Shown here: one piece after another, positions 52,230-60,841 of the stretch
How positions within the stretch are numbered: the first letter of the stretch is position 1
How the letters are laid out: each line of letters starts with the position of its first letter
Origin: Bdellovibrio sp. ZAP7
GTDB lineage: Bacteria; Bdellovibrionota; FAC87; UBA2466
Assembly: GCA_945878405.1 (NCBI GenBank)
Contig: CAMCTJ010000008.1
Coordinates: 1-64,000, forward strand
Reading direction: 5' to 3'
Length of the DNA stretch: 64,000 nucleotides
Notes under the pieces: generated by a model
Told to the model about the DNA's origin: nothing
Databases searched by the model: none
The model's input: the letters and a program-made list of their open reading frames with translations, nothing else
Position numbers and translations under genes: made by a program

Positions 52230-53603
52230 CTACGAGTTGACTTCAGAGAGGCCTAAATCGTGCAACTTCCTATAAAACGTAGCTCGAGTCAGACCGAGCT
52301 CCTTCATTGAGGGAGTTTTCTTTCCGCCATTTTTTTGAAGCGTTTTCTCTATGGTTTTACGTTCGAAGTCTTTTACTTGGCTCTCTAAATCTTTGGAGTC
52401 ACCAATAAAATTGACGGATTGAGGATGTGCTCCAGGAGTCAGATTTTTCAGATCGTAAACTTCGACTGAATCAATCTGTCCACTTTTTGCAAAAGCCAAA
52501 GCTCTTTTTACGGTAGATTCTAGCTGTCTTACATTTCCGGGCCATTCATAACTCATGAGTTGGTCCATCGCATTCCTAGCGAAGGTTGGACTTGGATTTT
52601 CTAAGGAGTGTTTCTTAATGAAATGTTCAACCAATAAAGGTATGTCGCATTTCCTTTCGCGAAGAGGAGGTAAGAAAAGAACAACATCGCTTAAGCGGTA
52701 CAACAAGTCTTCTCGGAACTTTCCCTTAAGAATCATTTCTGAAAGAGGTTGGTTAGTGGCAGAAATAGCTCTGAAAGAAAGATTTTTGGTTTTATTGGAT
52801 CCCAAACGCTGGACTTGTTTTTCTTGCAAGACTCTTAGGATCTTACTCTGCACTTCAATGGGAAGATCGCCTATTTCATCTAAAAAAATATCCCCAGAAT
52901 CTGCTAATTCAAATTTTCCGGGGCGGTTGAATTTTGCATCAGTGAAAGCTCCTTTTTCCACCCCAAAGAGTTCGGCCTCCAAAAGATTCACGGGAATGGC
53001 CGGCATATTAGCAACTACGAAGGGGCGTTGGTTATTTTCTTCCTGTTCATACAAATAGCGCGCTAAAACTTCTTTTCCCGTGCCACTTTCTCCTAAAATC
53101 AAAACGTTTAAGTGAGTTTTATGTTTTAGCAAATTTGCCTTATCCATTACATCCTTGAGAGCGGGGGAACTCCCTAAAAACGGAACAGGCTGGGGCCTAA
53201 TTAATGGCTCGAGTTTTTCTAAATTTGTTTTTAATTTTCTGCTTTCAATGGCTTTTTCGATGGCCATTATCAACTCTTCTGGTTCCATCGGTTTTACTAA
53301 ATAATCCAAAGCTCCCGAACGCATGCATTCAATGGCAGTAGTAATTTCTTTTTGGCCACTTAAGACGATAATTTCTACAAGAGGATAAGTTTTTTTCCAT
53401 TGCCTAATGAGTTGCTCACCTTTTTCTTCGCCCAAATGAAGGTCCAACACAACACAGTCTACGTTGCCGGTTTTTAAAATATTTTCGGCAGAAGTAGCTC
53501 CCGTCGCAAGAAAAACGGCAAAGTGGGACTTCAGTCGATGCTCAAAAGAACTGAGAAGCAGTTCGTCGTCATCTACTAAAAGAACGGTACTTTTGTGGGC
53601 CAT
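52230..53603 (-). CDS. Sigma-54-dependent response regulator (NtrC family), orphan
   Basis: 457 residues. REC domain (~5-120) with phosphoacceptor Asp54 (VVLDLHLGE) and conserved Lys near 104 (YLVKPM). AAA+ domain (~140-375) with Walker A GESGTGKE, Walker B DSGDIFLDEIGDLP and the sigma-54 contact loop GAFTDA instead of GAFTGA. C-terminal Fis-type HTH (GLTRATFYRKLHDLG). Activates -24/-12 promoters when phosphorylated. No kinase adjacent. Ten G occupy the ribosome-site position, five bases before the ATG. Confidence 0.92.
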   Translation of the reverse strand: MAHKSTVLLVDDDELLLSSFEHRLKSHFAVFLATGATSAENILKTGNVDCVVLDLHLGEEKGEQLIRQWKKTYPLVEIIVLSGQKEITTAIECMRSGALDYLVKPMEPEELIMAIEKAIESRKLKTNLEKLEPLIRPQPVPFLGSSPALKDVMDKANLLKHKTHLNVLILGESGTGKEVLARYLYEQEENNQRPFVVANMPAIPVNLLEAELFGVEKGAFTDAKFNRPGKFELADSGDIFLDEIGDLPIEVQSKILRVLQEKQVQRLGSNKTKNLSFRAISATNQPLSEMILKGKFREDLLYRLSDVVLFLPPLRERKCDIPLLVEHFIKKHSLENPSPTFARNAMDQLMSYEWPGNVRQLESTVKRALAFAKSGQIDSVEVYDLKNLTPGAHPQSVNFIGDSKDLESQVKDFERKTIEKTLQKNGGKKTPSMKELGLTRATFYRKLHDLGLSEVNS

Positions 53604-53608
53604 AAGAA

Positions 53609-53618
53609 CCCCCCCCCC
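53609..53618 (-). promoter_or_regulatory. G10 tract at the ribosome-binding site of the NtrC-type regulator
   Basis: On the minus strand ten G are followed by TTCTT and then the ATG (53603). No other Shine-Dalgarno is present, so the G run is probably the ribosome site. Its length is liable to slippage and would change the spacing or strength of initiation. Confidence 0.6.
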
Positions 53619-53784
53619 AACTCTCAGGCTTAACTTAAATACCGCCCCGCGGCAATAACGAAGGGGTTTTTAGATGTCGGAAAAATAAAAAAACAAATAA
53701 ATTACAGCCATTTACGTCCGATAGAGTCCTGCCTCAAGTTTCTTGGATAAAAGGGCGATGGAGTTGGGAAAGGACCTCGAGGCA

Positions 53785-55182
53785 ATGAAGCGATATTCTT
53801 TGATAATTTTCGTACTGGGGATCATGGGGGGCTTGTCCTACGGGTCGGTAGACCTTCTTCGACAGCTTCTTCAAGAGAATCGTTCCGAGGAGGCTGTACC
53901 TATCTGCCGTCAGTATGAAGTTTTGCCGAGTCGTGACGAAGCTGTGAACTTCGCATGTGCGTGGGTTTACTTTCGTACCTTTCGCGCGAACGCTGCAGAG
54001 CTTTTGATGCAGAAGCTGAAAAACTCAACTTCGCTTCCAGAATATCAACTTCTGAAAATTTACGGCAATGTTGCGAGTCAACTTTTGCCTTCTGACTCGC
54101 TCAAAAAATTAGAACCCGCAGCTCGTCAACAATACGACGAGAAAATGAAATTAAAACTTTCAGAAGCCCAGCGAGAACTTCAAAGATTTTTGGACCAATA
54201 CAAGACCACTGCCATGGGCAAACTGGCTCAGGAGCTCAGTGCCGAATTTTATGAGATGAAAGGTCAATTGGAACCCGCGGCTTTTCTCTACCGAGGTCTG
54301 ATTGCCGAGCACCCCAAAAGTGGAAGGGCTCATTGGGGACTGGGCCGATATTACCTAGCTCAAGGAGACATCAGACGAGCTAAGGGGTCTCTGGAGAAAA
54401 CGGCGGAACTTTGGCCAAGACATATCGGTTCTCGCTACAATTTAGCGTTAGTTTCCATTGCTGAAGGACCTCAAAGTTATCGTGAGGCAGCTCGGTGGCT
54501 CGCTGAGGCTTTTAAAATAGATAACGCCGACGTGGGAGTGCTTGAGCAAATCGGCGTTCTTTTGGAGGCGAGTGGAAAGCCATTGGCTGCTCTTAAATAC
54601 TGGCAAAGAGCGCTTCAACTCAATCCCCAAGCTTCGATTGCTTCAAAAAAAATGCAGCAAAATGTTGCCCTTGTGATTCAAGATTTGTTGATGAAGAAAA
54701 AATGGAAGGAAGCCTTAGAAAAAATTGATACTTTCAGCCCCTTGAAAGAGGAGGGAGATGAATTTAGTCTTCAGAGAGGTATCTGTTATCGACATTTGTC
54801 GGAATTTCAAAAAGCATTTCAACAGTTATCTATTGTTGTTCAAGACGCCCCCGAAAATCCGTTAGCTATTCGAGAATTAGGAATTGCTAAATTAAACCTC
54901 AAACAAACTGACGAAGCTCTAAAGCTCTTTGAAAAAGCCACCAAAATTGAAAAAAATGAAGGGTGGAACTTTGCGTGGTTGGGATTTGCCCTAGAAGCAA
55001 AAAAAGATTACGTACGAGCAGCTGAAGCGTGGAATCAGGCAGCTTCCCTTTTGAAAGAGCCCACTGAAATCAAGCAGGCCTTGGAGAAAGTGGTTCGGCT
55101 GGAGCAAAAAACAGGCACAAGAGTAATCGCTGGTAAACCCGAGAAAAAACCTGATCTTGATAGTAAACCAGCAAATGAGTAA
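53785..55182 (+). CDS. Exported TPR-repeat protein
   Basis: 465 residues from the ATG at 53785 (GAGG near), opening with a signal peptide (MKRYSLIIFVLGIMGGLSYGS). Repeated 34-residue helix-turn-helix units (HWGLGRYYLAQGDIRRAKGSL, VLEQIGVLLEASGKPLAALKYWQRALQLNP, AWLGFALEAKKDYVRAAEAWNQA) give about 8-10 TPR motifs, a protein-interaction solenoid, probably periplasmic. Ends 14 bp before prmA and may belong to the same operon. Confidence 0.75.
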   Translation: MKRYSLIIFVLGIMGGLSYGSVDLLRQLLQENRSEEAVPICRQYEVLPSRDEAVNFACAWVYFRTFRANAAELLMQKLKNSTSLPEYQLLKIYGNVASQLLPSDSLKKLEPAARQQYDEKMKLKLSEAQRELQRFLDQYKTTAMGKLAQELSAEFYEMKGQLEPAAFLYRGLIAEHPKSGRAHWGLGRYYLAQGDIRRAKGSLEKTAELWPRHIGSRYNLALVSIAEGPQSYREAARWLAEAFKIDNADVGVLEQIGVLLEASGKPLAALKYWQRALQLNPQASIASKKMQQNVALVIQDLLMKKKWKEALEKIDTFSPLKEEGDEFSLQRGICYRHLSEFQKAFQQLSIVVQDAPENPLAIRELGIAKLNLKQTDEALKLFEKATKIEKNEGWNFAWLGFALEAKKDYVRAAEAWNQAASLLKEPTEIKQALEKVVRLEQKTGTRVIAGKPEKKPDLDSKPANE

Positions 55183-55196
55183 TAAGGTATGTCCCA

Positions 55197-56087
55197 ATGG
55201 AATGGTTCCAAATCAAAGTTTTTGTTACTGACGAATCCCTCAAAGAGGCCCTCTCGAGCTTCTTTTTTGACCTCGGCGCAGAAGGGGTTAGTGAAACTAT
55301 CGACAAGGGTGTCTCTCAAGGAATCTGTGCCTGTTTTCCAAATGAGCAGGAAACTGAACTCAAAGATCAAATCAATAAGTACCTCGAATCGCTCAAAGAA
55401 GGTTTTTCGAGTGCCAACAATTTAACTTGGATCTTTACCTGGGTTCCCGAGGACAATTGGTCTGAAAAATATAAAGAGTTTTACCAAGCCCAAAAATTAA
55501 CGGAACGGTTCTTTTTAAGGCCGCAATGGGATTTAAAAACTGCGATCCCCACAGACATGTTTCCCATTATTTTAGATCCCGGTCAGGCTTTTGGTACGGG
55601 CCTCCATCCCAGTACAAAACTCAGCATGAAACTGATTGAGGATGCAGCAGGACTTTATCCCAATCTTCAGGATCTCAACATTTTGGATGTCGGTACGGGA
55701 ACAGGAATTCTTGCCATTGCAGCAAACCACCTCGGTTTTGGTTCGGTAATAGCCATCGATAACGACGAGGATGCTGTTCGAGTGGCCCGTGAGAACTTAG
55801 TCATTAACCAAGCCGAAAAAGTTAATGTTTCGGGAACTTCCATTTCAAGTCTTTCTGGCTCTTTTGATCTCATCGTCTCGAATATTTTATTGGAGACACA
55901 CCTGCTTCTAGCTAAGGACTATAGTCGGTTACTAAAAACCGGAGGCCTTTTGATCCTGTCCGGATTGCTTGGCGGTCAATTAAAACAAGTCGAATCGGTC
56001 CTTAAGCCTCAAGGATTTGTACCCCAGCAAAAATATCTTTATCAGGAGTGGGCTGCTACGAGTTATTGTCTGAGAGTCAAGTCATGA
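55197..56087 (+). CDS. prmA: Ribosomal protein L11 methyltransferase PrmA
   Basis: 296 residues. N-terminal substrate-recognition domain (EWFQIKVFVTDESLKEALSSFFFDLGAEGV), linker ending DPGQAFGTGLHPSTKL (diagnostic for PrmA), SAM motif ILDVGTGTGILAIAA, then VIAIDNDEDAV and DLIVSNILLETHL. Trimethylates ribosomal protein L11. Stop TGA overlaps the ATG of the thiB gene (ATGA). Confidence 0.93.
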   Translation: MEWFQIKVFVTDESLKEALSSFFFDLGAEGVSETIDKGVSQGICACFPNEQETELKDQINKYLESLKEGFSSANNLTWIFTWVPEDNWSEKYKEFYQAQKLTERFFLRPQWDLKTAIPTDMFPIILDPGQAFGTGLHPSTKLSMKLIEDAAGLYPNLQDLNILDVGTGTGILAIAANHLGFGSVIAIDNDEDAVRVARENLVINQAEKVNVSGTSISSLSGSFDLIVSNILLETHLLLAKDYSRLLKTGGLLILSGLLGGQLKQVESVLKPQGFVPQQKYLYQEWAATSYCLRVKS

Positions 56088-57457
56088 AGCCCGTTCTGGC
56101 CTCCGCATTAGAAAAATGTCAGGTGCTTCTGGAGGCACTTCAAAATAAAAGCCAACAAAAACACCTGATTTTTTGGTCTCAATTGAATCCAGACCTGAAA
56201 AACTGGAACGAAACAGCTCGTGGGTATTTGAAGTCTTTTGATTTAGTACAAAAATATCGGGATGCCAAAGAGGGGAGTCCCGAGGCTTTTCTCTATTCCA
56301 ATTCCGTTGAGAGTTGTGTTGAATTTTCTGATAAATATTCGCTTGAGATAAAAAAGCAAGAGTTCGCAGAACTGGGGGGATTGATTTTTCTCAGTGGCTT
56401 ACTCTTTGTGGTCTTGCGTTGGGCACTTCGCAGGAAAAATCAGGTTCGGTTCGGCATACTCCTTCTGGTTAGTCTTTCCTTTTGTGCTCAAGCCAAAGCA
56501 AAAAGCGAACCCATCTTGCGAGTCTATTCTTATGACGCGTTGACTGGTCGGAACAGCTTTGGCGAGTTTCTTTCAAAAAAATTTTTTGAAAAGCACCATG
56601 TAAAAGTACAGTTTGTTTCTTTCGGAACTGCTGGAGAGGCGATTAATCAAGTCGTTTTAGAGGGATCAAAAACGAAGGCCGATCTTTTGATGGGCTTGGA
56701 TGAGGTTATGTTTCGAAAAGTCCAGAAACGAGATCTCTTTCATGAATTAGAACCCTCACTATCAGAGGGATTGGTTCCTGATTTAAAAAAGAGCACCACC
56801 CGCACGTTTATTCCTTTTGATTATGGATTCGTGTCTTTTGTGTATGATGATTCCAGAACTGCTTTTCCCAAGAAAGTTTCGTTAAAAACATTTCCGGAAA
56901 TCCTGAGTGCCCAGCATAAAGTCGTTATTCAAGATCCTCGAACATCATCTTTGGGAATCGAATTTCTGATTTGGACCTTTGAAAAGCTTAACGACGGTGC
57001 GAAGAAATTCTGGACCGCTTTGAATCCGCATATTTTAACGGTTTCTCCTGGATGGTCTGGGGCCTACGAATTATTTTTAAGAAAACAAGCCGACTTTGTA
57101 ATTTCGTACACTACCAGTCCCGCCTATCACCGAATCAAAGAGAAAAAGGAATCTATCAAGCCTCTTATTTTTGAGGAGGGGCATTTTAGGCAGGTAGAGG
57201 GTATTTCGGTTTTGAGATCTAGTAGCCAGAAAGAATTAGCTTCCCGGTTTATTCAGTTTGTTTTGGGAGAAGAGGCTCAGAGCCAGCTTCCCACTTATCA
57301 ATGGATGTACCCTGCAAGAAAGGCGGTCGTGTTGCCCAGAGAGTTTCAAGATATTCCTATTCCGAAACAGGTAACCGTTGATTGGGATCAGATATCCTCA
57401 AAAAAAGACCAATGGATTCAAGATTGGGCATTAATGTTAAGTCAGGATCCGAAATGA
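56084..57457 (+). CDS. Thiamine ABC transporter substrate-binding protein (ThiB-like) with membrane-anchored N-terminal extension
   Basis: 457 residues, start coupled to prmA by ATGA. Residues ~135-457 are a ThiB-type periplasmic binding protein: ILRVYSYDALTGRNSFGEF, LMGLDEVMFRK, FIPFDYGFVSFVYDD, VVIQDPRTSSLG, SYTTSPAYHRI and QWMYPARKAV match ThiB order closely. Before it lie ~95 hydrophilic residues and two hydrophobic segments (LGGLIFLSGLLFVVLRWAL; FGILLLVSLSFCAQA). The second looks like a signal peptide, so an internal start or an N-terminal extra domain is possible. Binds thiamine or its phosphates. Confidence 0.85.
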   Translation: MKPVLASALEKCQVLLEALQNKSQQKHLIFWSQLNPDLKNWNETARGYLKSFDLVQKYRDAKEGSPEAFLYSNSVESCVEFSDKYSLEIKKQEFAELGGLIFLSGLLFVVLRWALRRKNQVRFGILLLVSLSFCAQAKAKSEPILRVYSYDALTGRNSFGEFLSKKFFEKHHVKVQFVSFGTAGEAINQVVLEGSKTKADLLMGLDEVMFRKVQKRDLFHELEPSLSEGLVPDLKKSTTRTFIPFDYGFVSFVYDDSRTAFPKKVSLKTFPEILSAQHKVVIQDPRTSSLGIEFLIWTFEKLNDGAKKFWTALNPHILTVSPGWSGAYELFLRKQADFVISYTTSPAYHRIKEKKESIKPLIFEEGHFRQVEGISVLRSSSQKELASRFIQFVLGEEAQSQLPTYQWMYPARKAVVLPREFQDIPIPKQVTVDWDQISSKKDQWIQDWALMLSQDPK

Positions 57458-58980
57458 GCTACTTTTTTCTTGGCCCAGCATTAGTGTTCTTAGGGGTTCT
57501 GTTTTTGGTTCCCATGGTCAATTTGTTGTTGCTGGGATTTCAGGGTTTTCATCATTCCATTTTTCAGGACACCTATCTTGTTTACGTTATTCAATTTACT
57601 TATTGGCAGGCTTTTGTGAGTGCCTCCCTAAGTGTGCTTGTGGGCTTTCTCTTCGCTTTTCTCATCAAAGAATGGAATGTTTTCGGAGGAAAGATTTTGT
57701 GGAAATGTGGATTGCTGTGCTCTTCGTTGCCATCAATTATTGTGGCACTGGGAATTTTGGGATCTTGGGGTAAGCAAACGACGCTTTTCGGTTGGAAAGG
57801 CCTTCTTTTGGGACATGTCTTTCTCAATTTTGCTATCCCTTTGAGACTGATTGGAAATGCTCTTTCCGATAGGGAACGCACATCAGAATTAACAGCGCAA
57901 TCTCTGGGGATGTCGCGTTGGGGTGTTTTTTGTAACATTACGATATCGAGTATTCGACCGAGTTTGGTATCTTCTTGGATTTTAGCTTTTCTTTACAGTT
58001 CAACCAGTCTCTTTATCGTCTTGTTTCTAGGAGGCGGGCCTAGATTTACTACTTTGGAAGTCGCGTTGTATGAAGCAGTGAAACTGAATTTAGATAATGG
58101 CCGTGCTATTCAAATTGCTCTTCTTCAGGCTGGAGTCGGGGCTTTTTTATTTTTCTTTTATTTGAAATTACAAAAGAAGACCAATCTGGAATCAGACAGA
58201 GTTGATATCCAGTTCTTTGCTCCCAGGCGAGCTTGGATGAAAGGGCTTGGAGGATTATGCCTTTGGGGTCTTTCCTTTATGTGCTTGGGATTTCCCTTAG
58301 TTTCTATTTTTGTTGAGGGGCTGGGAGATTGGTCTTTTTTGGACGGTGCTGAGCTTCTTGAAGCGGGACTAACTACCTTTGCAATCGCGACTTCTGTGGT
58401 GGTACTCAGCATCTCAATTCTCTACCCCTACTTACATTATCTTTATCAAGTGAAGCCCCAGGGAGAGACAAGCGGTTGGATTTGGTTGATTGCTATTCCC
58501 CAATTTTTTTCAAGCTTAGTCGTCGCTTTGGCCCTATCAGTTTTTTTTCCCCTAGTGCGAGAAGTTTCCTGGCTTTCCTACTTGGCAGTTGTCTCTACCC
58601 AAACGTTATTTGTGATTCCGCTCATCCAATTCCCGCTGAGAGAGGGCTTCTTACGCATGTCAAAAGAGCGCAACTGGATTGCGCAAAGCTTGGGGGCGAG
58701 TGGTTGGCAAAGGTGGCTCTGGGTTGAACTTCCCTTTATGAAGAGGTCGCTGTTTTTATCTGCATTGATAGGGTTTGGGTTTTCGATGGGGGAAGTGATC
58801 AGCATTCTTTTGTTTTCTCCTCCGGGAATCAAGACCCTTGCAATGGGTATTTTTCAGGCAATGAGTCGATATCGATTTCAGGAGGCTCGAGCAACCACTG
58901 TGGTTTTGCTGGTTGTTATGATCTCTTTATTTGGTATAGCCGGTTATTTGGAGGATCGGGATGAATCAAGTGCTCGTTGA
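57454..58980 (+). CDS. Thiamine ABC transporter permease (ThiP-like)
   Basis: 508 residues from the ATG at 57454, coupled to the preceding stop by ATGA. About 12 membrane helices in two halves, each with an EAA-type loop: RTSELTAQSLGMSRWGVFCNI and ERNWIAQSLGASGWQRWLWVELP. The double-length fused permease is as in ThiP and other Fe/thiamine importers. Works with the ThiB-like and ThiQ-like proteins encoded on either side. Confidence 0.9.
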   Translation: MSYFFLGPALVFLGVLFLVPMVNLLLLGFQGFHHSIFQDTYLVYVIQFTYWQAFVSASLSVLVGFLFAFLIKEWNVFGGKILWKCGLLCSSLPSIIVALGILGSWGKQTTLFGWKGLLLGHVFLNFAIPLRLIGNALSDRERTSELTAQSLGMSRWGVFCNITISSIRPSLVSSWILAFLYSSTSLFIVLFLGGGPRFTTLEVALYEAVKLNLDNGRAIQIALLQAGVGAFLFFFYLKLQKKTNLESDRVDIQFFAPRRAWMKGLGGLCLWGLSFMCLGFPLVSIFVEGLGDWSFLDGAELLEAGLTTFAIATSVVVLSISILYPYLHYLYQVKPQGETSGWIWLIAIPQFFSSLVVALALSVFFPLVREVSWLSYLAVVSTQTLFVIPLIQFPLREGFLRMSKERNWIAQSLGASGWQRWLWVELPFMKRSLFLSALIGFGFSMGEVISILLFSPPGIKTLAMGIFQAMSRYRFQEARATTVVLLVVMISLFGIAGYLEDRDESSAR

Positions 58981-59665
58981 GAATCTTTTGGTAAATCGAG
59001 CTGGCTTTCATTTGAATCTCGAACGACTAGGGATTGAATCTGGGGAAGTTCTAGGCGTAATGGGTCAGAGCGGTTCTGGAAAATCTACCTTGCTTCAGGC
59101 CCTAGCAGGTTTTGTTCCGCTGGTTTCGGGAACCATCAAAGTTTTTGGAAATGAAATTAGTCAACTCTCTCCAGAGAAGAGAAAAGTGTCATTGGTTTTT
59201 CAAAAACCGTGGTTATTTGAGAATCAAACTGTTTTGGAGAACATTGCTTTTGGATTGAAATTACAAGGGCTGTCTAAAAAAGAATTCCAAAAGACGGCAG
59301 AAGAGTGGCTTCGAAAAATGGAAATTGAAGAATTAAAAGATCGCCGAGCGTGGGAAATTTCTGGCGGGCAGGCACAGCGAGTAGCTTTAGCGCGGGCGAT
59401 GGCGGTGCACTTCCCGCTTCTTTTATTGGATGAGCCATTCTCAGCTCTGGATTCACCTTTAAAGAAGGGACTCAGAAAGCTTGTGAAGCAATTGGTTCGA
59501 GACTCCGGTTTTTGTAGCGTTCTGGTCAGTCACGACTGGAGAGACATTGAAGAGGTCTGTCATAAAGTTCTTATTTTAAGTGAAGGAAAAGGGCTGGCCT
59601 ACGGCACGGTTCACGAGGTCAGGCAGAATACCAACCCGCTGGTGAGAGCTATTTGCGAAGACTAA
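58961..59665 (+). CDS. Thiamine ABC transporter ATP-binding protein (ThiQ-like)
   Basis: 234 residues. Walker A GQSGSGKST (~37), Q-loop LVFQKPWLFEN, signature ISGGQAQRVALARAM, Walker B LLLDEPFSALD, switch His in SHDWRDIEE. Short, with no C-terminal regulatory domain, as in ThiQ. Overlaps the permease gene by 20 bp. The last of the prmA-thiB-thiP-thiQ set; its end overlaps lpxC by 17 bp on the other strand. Confidence 0.9.
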   Translation: MNQVLVENLLVNRAGFHLNLERLGIESGEVLGVMGQSGSGKSTLLQALAGFVPLVSGTIKVFGNEISQLSPEKRKVSLVFQKPWLFENQTVLENIAFGLKLQGLSKKEFQKTAEEWLRKMEIEELKDRRAWEISGGQAQRVALARAMAVHFPLLLLDEPFSALDSPLKKGLRKLVKQLVRDSGFCSVLVSHDWRDIEEVCHKVLILSEGKGLAYGTVHEVRQNTNPLVRAICED

Positions 59666-60590
59666 TGACTTTATTTTGAGTCAAAGATTCTGGCTTAGAA
59701 AGTTCCCAATGGGTTTTGTGGTTATTTAAAGCTTTCAACAGAGCCAAATGAATGGCATGTCCTCCTCGAAAGCTAACCAGTTCTCCCTCGACCCATGAGC
59801 CACAGAGAGCTAAATCTCCCAAAGCATCAAGCCATTTATGGCGAACGCACTCATCTGAGAATCGCATTCCCTCAGGATTTAAAATCCCCTCTTCGGAAAA
59901 TCCCAATACATTATCGAGTGATGCTCCGAGAGCGAGATTTTTTGATTTAAGTCTATCTAAATCCGAAAGAAAACCAAAAGTGCGCGCACATCCAATTTGA
60001 TCTGCAAACGATCGCGGAGTTACGTCCATCGCAAATGTTTGCGCTCCAATTTGTGGATGATTAAAATCGATGGAGGTGGTTAAGCGAAGTTGTTTTCGCG
60101 GTAAAAGTTCACAAATCGCTCCGTGTTCATATACCTTGATAGGCTTTAGAATTCGTAAAATCTTGCTCGAGTAATCCTGAAGCTCAATTCCCGCATCTAA
60201 AATTCCTTCAATGAAGGGGAGCGCACTTCCGTCCAGAATAGGAATTTCCGGACCTTGAACCTCAACTAAAACATTATTAATTCCTAGTGCAAATAGAGCC
60301 GCTAAGAGATGTTCCACAGTAGACACTCGAGATTCGGGAATGCCTTTAAGGCCCAAAGACGTTGCGAGAGAAGTGGACGTAACATAGTCGAAATGAGCTG
60401 GGATTTTGAATGATTGTTTTCCCTCGTTTTTAAGGAAAATAGTCCCCGTGTTGGGTTCACAGGGAATCAGTTGAATTGTTGATGGCAATCCGGAGTGAAT
60501 CCCATGACCTTTAAAAACGCAGGGTTTGCGCAGAGTTTTTTGAACTCGATAACCCTCAGTTCCTGAAAAAAAATCAATCATGTTCGTCAT
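59649..60590 (-). CDS. lpxC: UDP-3-O-acyl-N-acetylglucosamine deacetylase LpxC
   Basis: 313 residues. Zinc and catalytic motifs: STVEHLLAAL (~92), DECVRHKWLDALGDLAL (zinc His and Asp), GGHAIHLALL (C-terminal His). First committed step of lipid A synthesis. Unusually it begins with a possible ~10-residue N-terminal extension before RVQKTLRKP. Second ATG at codon 4 could be the true start. Confidence 0.93.
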   Translation of the reverse strand: MTNMIDFFSGTEGYRVQKTLRKPCVFKGHGIHSGLPSTIQLIPCEPNTGTIFLKNEGKQSFKIPAHFDYVTSTSLATSLGLKGIPESRVSTVEHLLAALFALGINNVLVEVQGPEIPILDGSALPFIEGILDAGIELQDYSSKILRILKPIKVYEHGAICELLPRKQLRLTTSIDFNHPQIGAQTFAMDVTPRSFADQIGCARTFGFLSDLDRLKSKNLALGASLDNVLGFSEEGILNPEGMRFSDECVRHKWLDALGDLALCGSWVEGELVSFRGGHAIHLALLKALNNHKTHWELSKPESLTQNKVISLRK

Positions 60591-60757
60591 TCAGTTTGTT
60601 TTGGGAAACTTCCGTAAAGCAACTCGCATACCATCCCTAAGTTGGACAAAAAAATCAATCTTTTCCACGGTGCTCTGCGCCAATCACAACTCTGGATGGG
60701 TATTTAATGACACAAGTCCGTCTATTTTCTGGGGGTTTTTAACCACACCTAAAAGAC

Positions 60758-60790
60758 GTAATCAGTGATAATCTTTAATGATTGTTATCC
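60758..60790. promoter_or_regulatory. AT-rich imperfect dyad upstream of galU
   Basis: GATAATC (about 60767-60773) and GATTGTTATC (about 60779-60788) form an imperfect palindrome 50 bp before the galU start. A candidate operator or promoter element only. Confidence 0.2.
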
Positions 60791-60841
60791 CTATTTTGAC
60801 TTCTGGTAGGCGCAATGGAACAGTCGAGAGGATCTCACACC

